Assembly: GCA_023384095.1 (NCBI GenBank)
Contig: JAHDXT010000001.1
Coordinates: 62,001 to 126,000, forward strand
Direction of reading: 5' to 3'
Length of the DNA stretch: 64,000 nucleotides
Source: Hyphomicrobiaceae bacterium
GTDB lineage: Bacteria > Pseudomonadota > Alphaproteobacteria > Rhizobiales > Hyphomicrobiaceae
Part shown: one piece after another, positions 60,833 through 64,000 of the stretch
How positions within the stretch are numbered: the stretch's first letter is position 1
How the letters are laid out: every line of letters begins with the position of its first letter
The notes under the pieces: model-generated
What the model saw: the letters and a program-made list of their open reading frames with translations, nothing else
Told to the model about the DNA's origin: nothing
Databases searched by the model: none
Made by a program: the position numbers and the translations under genes

Positions 60833-61930
60833 TCAGAGCCCCCACTTCCCCGTCTGCGCGCGATGGCGCAAGGCGTGATCCGCGAGCACGATGGCGACCA
60901 TCGCTTCCCCGACCGGCACCGCGCGGATGCCGACGCAGGGGTCGTGCCGGCCCTTGGTGACGATTTCCGTCTCGTTGCCGAAGCGGTCGATCGTCTTGCG
61001 TGGACTGAGGATGGACGAGGTCGGTTTCACCGCGAAGCGGCAGACGATGGGCTGGCCCGTCGAGATGCCGCCCAGGATGCCGCCGGCGCTGTTGGTCAGG
61101 AAAACCGGCCGGCCATCCGCGCCGACGCGCATCTCGTCGGAGCTCTCCTCGCCCGAGAGCCCTGCCGCCGCCATGCCGGCGCCGATCTCGACGCCCTTGA
61201 CGGCATTGATGCTCATCAGCGCCGAGGCGAGATCCTGGTCGAGCTTGCCGTAGACAGGGGCGCCAAGTCCAGGCGGCACGCCCTCGGCCACCACCTCGAC
61301 GGCCGCGCCGGCGGACGAGCCGGCCTTGCGGATCTGATCGAGATGCGCCGCCCAGGTCTGCACCGTGCCGTGATCGGGACAGAAGAACGGGTTGCTGTCC
61401 ACCTCGTCCCAGCTCCAGCGCGAGCGGTCGATCTCGTGCGGCCCGATGCGGACGAGGGCGCCGCGGACGACGACGCCGGAGAGGATCTTGCGCGCAATGG
61501 CGCCGGCCGCGACCCGCATGGCCGTCTCGCGCGCCGAGGAGCGCCCGCCGCCGCGGTAGTCGCGGATGCCGTACTTCTCATAATAGGTGTAGTCGGCGTG
61601 GCCGGGACGGAACTTGTCCTTGATGTCCCCATAGTCCTTCGAGCGCTGATCGACGTTGCGGACGAGGAGCGAGATGGGGGCGCCCGTGGTCACCTGCCGG
61701 CCGTCCTCGTCGGCGAAAACGCCTGAAAGGATCTCGACCTGGTCGGGCTCGCGGCGCTGCGTGGTGTAGCGGGACTGGCCCGGGCGGCGGCGGTCGAGGT
61801 AGCCCTGGATGTCGTCCTCCGCGAGCGGGATGCCCGGCGGGCAGCCGTCCACGACGCAGCCGATCGCCGGTCCGTGGCTCTCGCCCCAGGTCGTGACACG
61901 GAAGAGATGGCCGAACGTATTGTGCGACAT
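60833..61930 (-). CDS. aroC: Chorismate synthase
   Basis: [36 protein letters not shown]...[41 protein letters not shown]. Confidence 0.98.
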   Translation of the reverse strand: MSHNTFGHLFRVTTWGESHGPAIGCVVDGCPPGIPLAEDDIQGYLDRRRPGQSRYTTQRREPDQVEILSGVFADEDGRQVTTGAPISLLVRNVDQRSKDYGDIKDKFRPGHADYTYYEKYGIRDYRGGGRSSARETAMRVAAGAIARKILSGVVVRGALVRIGPHEIDRSRWSWDEVDSNPFFCPDHGTVQTWAAHLDQIRKAGSSAGAAVEVVAEGVPPGLGAPVYGKLDQDLASALMSINAVKGVEIGAGMAAAGLSGEESSDEMRVGADGRPVFLTNSAGGILGGISTGQPIVCRFAVKPTSSILSPRKTIDRFGNETEIVTKGRHDPCVGIRAVPVGEAMVAIVLADHALRHRAQTGKWGL

Positions 61931-62071
61931 CGTATTCTGCACCAGCCGGGGCAGTCGGTGAGCGGGCTGACCAAGGCTTAGCCGACGCGGGCCGGAGCGG
62001 CAACGCCGATCGGCAAGCACGAGGACCACACGCGCGCCTCGCTATTCGCTATTCGCCATGCGCCGCTCGCT

Positions 62072-62737
62072 CTATTTCCCCTTCGCTCCGAGGCGCGCCA
62101 GCCCCACCTCGGCCTCCTCCCTGTCGGGATCGAGCTCGAGCGCCCGGCGGAAGTCCCCGATGGCCCTGTCGCGGTCGCCGATGGCCTCGCGGGATTCGCC
62201 GCGGATCGTCAGCACGGCGGCGTCGTCCGGGTCCTCGGCCAGCGCAGCGTCGAAGTCGGGGATGGCCTTGACGTGGTCGCCCAGGGCGGCATGGGAGAGG
62301 CCGCGATAAACGAGAGCCTCGGTGTCCTTCGGGTCGAGCCTGATCGCCTCCGAGAAGTCGGCGATGGCGAGGTCCGTCTTGCCCTCCCGGTCGTAAGCGA
62401 GGCCGCGGCGGTGATAGAGCGCGCGATACTCGGGGTTCAGCTTCAGGCCTTGGGTATAGTCCTCGATGGCGTCGGCGGGCCTGCCCAGCTCCTCGTGCGC
62501 ATTGCCTCGGTTCAGGTAGGCTTCGGCGCGGATCTCGCCGAGCCGCGACGTGTCGCCGATCACGTTCGTGCAGCTCTTGAGCCGCAGCTCGACCATCGTC
62601 TCCGCGCGCCGGCACTGCTCGAAGTCGTCCGCCCTGGCTATGCCGACCTGGGCGAGTGCCGGCCCGCAGCAGGCCATCCCGACGGCGGCGCCGGCCAGCA
62701 TGCCGATGCGGTATGCGGATTGCGCAGTAGACTGCAT
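62072..62737 (-). CDS. Exported TPR protein
   Basis: Signal-like N-terminus; tandem TPRs AYLNRGNAHEELGRPADAIEDYTQGLKLNPEYRALYHRRGLAYDREGKTDLAIADFSEAIRLDPKD... Confidence 0.9.
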   Translation of the reverse strand: MQSTAQSAYRIGMLAGAAVGMACCGPALAQVGIARADDFEQCRRAETMVELRLKSCTNVIGDTSRLGEIRAEAYLNRGNAHEELGRPADAIEDYTQGLKLNPEYRALYHRRGLAYDREGKTDLAIADFSEAIRLDPKDTEALVYRGLSHAALGDHVKAIPDFDAALAEDPDDAAVLTIRGESREAIGDRDRAIGDFRRALELDPDREEAEVGLARLGAKGK

Positions 62738-62856
62738 CTCGACGTCACCTCTTCGCGGCGCCCCCTCGATCGACAAGAAGAAGCCGCTACTGCGCCTCCT
62801 GGTTCCGCTTTGGCGCGATACCGGCTCCTTTGCTAAGCCCAGTCGAATGGGACCGT

Positions 62857-64000
62857 TCAGGAAGCCGAATCGCTGTCGACCATGCCGCGGCTCTTGCCGG
62901 AGCGGGCGGCTGCGCAGCGCTGCCGGAACGCGTCGGAGGTCGGGTCGACGCGGCCGAAGCGGTCGGGCCGGTAGGCGCTGATGTCGATCGCGGGCGTCAC
63001 GCCGCGCACCAGATCCGCGACGACCTGGCCGAAGCCGCCGGACGCGGCCACCCCCGATCCGCAGCATCCGCCCGCCAGCACGAACCCGTCGACGCCCGGG
63101 ACGGTACCGATCACGAACTTCCCGTCCGGCGTGTAATTCGACAGGCCCGCGATGTGATGGGCAAAGCCCCACCGGTCGATGTCCGGGATGATGCCACGCA
63201 GGGCGCCGGCCTGCTCGACCAGAAGCTCCAGGTCGCGCTCCTCCTCGAACAGCGGCATGTCGTTCATGTCCGCGGTCAACTGCATCGGATGGTAGGTGCG
63301 CGACTGCGGCTCCTGCATGCCGATCAGCACGCCGCCGAGCTCGGAGCGCAGGTAGGTGCGCATGTCCGGCAGGTGCACGTTCGGCCAGCCGGTGGCGCCG
63401 TCCGGCTCCGGCGCCGTGATCCAGTAATGGCTGCGGGTGGGCGCCGCGGCGAAGCCCCAGCCCAGCCACGAGGCGACCTCCGCGCCCCAGACCCCCGCCG
63501 CATCGACGATCCAGCCCGCCCGGATGGTGCCCTGGTCCGTCACGACGCCCGACACCCGGGTGCCGTCCGTGACGAGACCGGTGGCCGCGACCTCGCGCCG
63601 GATGCGCGCTCCGAGGCGCCGGGCGGCGGCGGCGTAGGCCGTCCCGAGCCGCGCGCCGTCGATGTACCCGTCGACCGCCAGATGGATGATGCGGCGTGCG
63701 CCGCCGAGCTCGAGCCACGGGCACAGGCTGCGGGCGGCCGCGGGGTCGATCGCCTCGGCCGCCACGCCAGCGGCGTCGAGGCAGGCTTCCATGGTCGCCA
63801 GCTCGCTCTCGCGCGTCTCGCCGAGGACCGCGCGGATGCTGCCGACCTGGTGGAAGTCGAGCCTGTCGTCCAGCAGCTGCTCCAGCTCGAGGATGGCGGC
63901 CCGCGTGCGGCTGACCATCTTGATGGTGCCGACGTCCGACCGGGCGTGACACAGCAGGCCGGCGGCCCGCGCCGTCGCGCCGCCGGAAAGCTCGCTGCGC
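62857..64000 (-). CDS. FAD-dependent oxidoreductase (DadA/sarcosine-dimethylglycine dehydrogenase-like), N-terminus beyond window
   Basis: Reading continues upstream of the tracked Met through RSELSGGATARAAGLLCHARSDVGTIKMVSRTRAAILELEQ; GLSNYTPDGKFVIGTVPGVDGFVLAGGCCGSGVAASGGFGQ. Confidence 0.9.
   Translation of the reverse strand, partial: RSELSGGATARAAGLLCHARSDVGTIKMVSRTRAAILELEQLLDDRLDFHQVGSIRAVLGETRESELATMEACLDAAGVAAEAIDPAAARSLCPWLELGGARRIIHLAVDGYIDGARLGTAYAAAARRLGARIRREVAATGLVTDGTRVSGVVTDQGTIRAGWIVDAAGVWGAEVASWLGWGFAAAPTRSHYWITAPEPDGATGWPNVHLPDMRTYLRSELGGVLIGMQEPQSRTYHPMQLTADMNDMPLFEEERDLELLVEQAGALRGIIPDIDRWGFAHHIAGLSNYTPDGKFVIGTVPGVDGFVLAGGCCGSGVAASGGFGQVVADLVRGVTPAIDISAYRPDRFGRVDPTSDAFRQRCAAARSGKSRGMVDSDSAS

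Overview
This is a 64 kb, high-GC chromosomal window with gene content typical of an alphaproteobacterium (Hyphomicrobiales/Rhizobiales-like; my inference from gene content). I found no phage, transposase, plasmid or CRISPR signature. Housekeeping blocks: rplU-rpmA-GNAT-obgE-proB-proA-nadD-rsfS-rlmH (left edge); a complete Dpp-type ABC transporter operon (16.9-22.5 kb); petABC cytochrome bc1 (44.1-46.8 kb); methionine salvage/adenine recycling genes mtnP, apt and mtnA (47.1-51.0 kb); ychF, aroC and one tRNA-Ser(GCU). The most notable accessory block is 29.2-36.6 kb. It pairs an Xsc-type sulfoacetaldehyde acetyltransferase and an IclR regulator with an operon encoding a CoA-acylating (SauS-like) aldehyde dehydrogenase, a two-subunit succinyl-CoA-synthetase-like ADP-forming ligase and a GST. 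I read this as a candidate sulfoacetate C2-sulfonate pathway using a SucCD-like ligase. Other items worth a look: a secreted protein made of three tandem ~120-aa repeats; an apparently catalytically degenerate EEP-fold protein; an Ntn-hydrolase of the acid-ceramidase/NAAA-like type; an array of TGTCAG operator-like repeats next to a WYL regulator; a small very basic ORF missed by the ORF track; and several families of dispersed palindromic intergenic repeats, some inside operons (dppA|dppB, sauS|ligase). All calls come from reading the sequence; no database searches were run.
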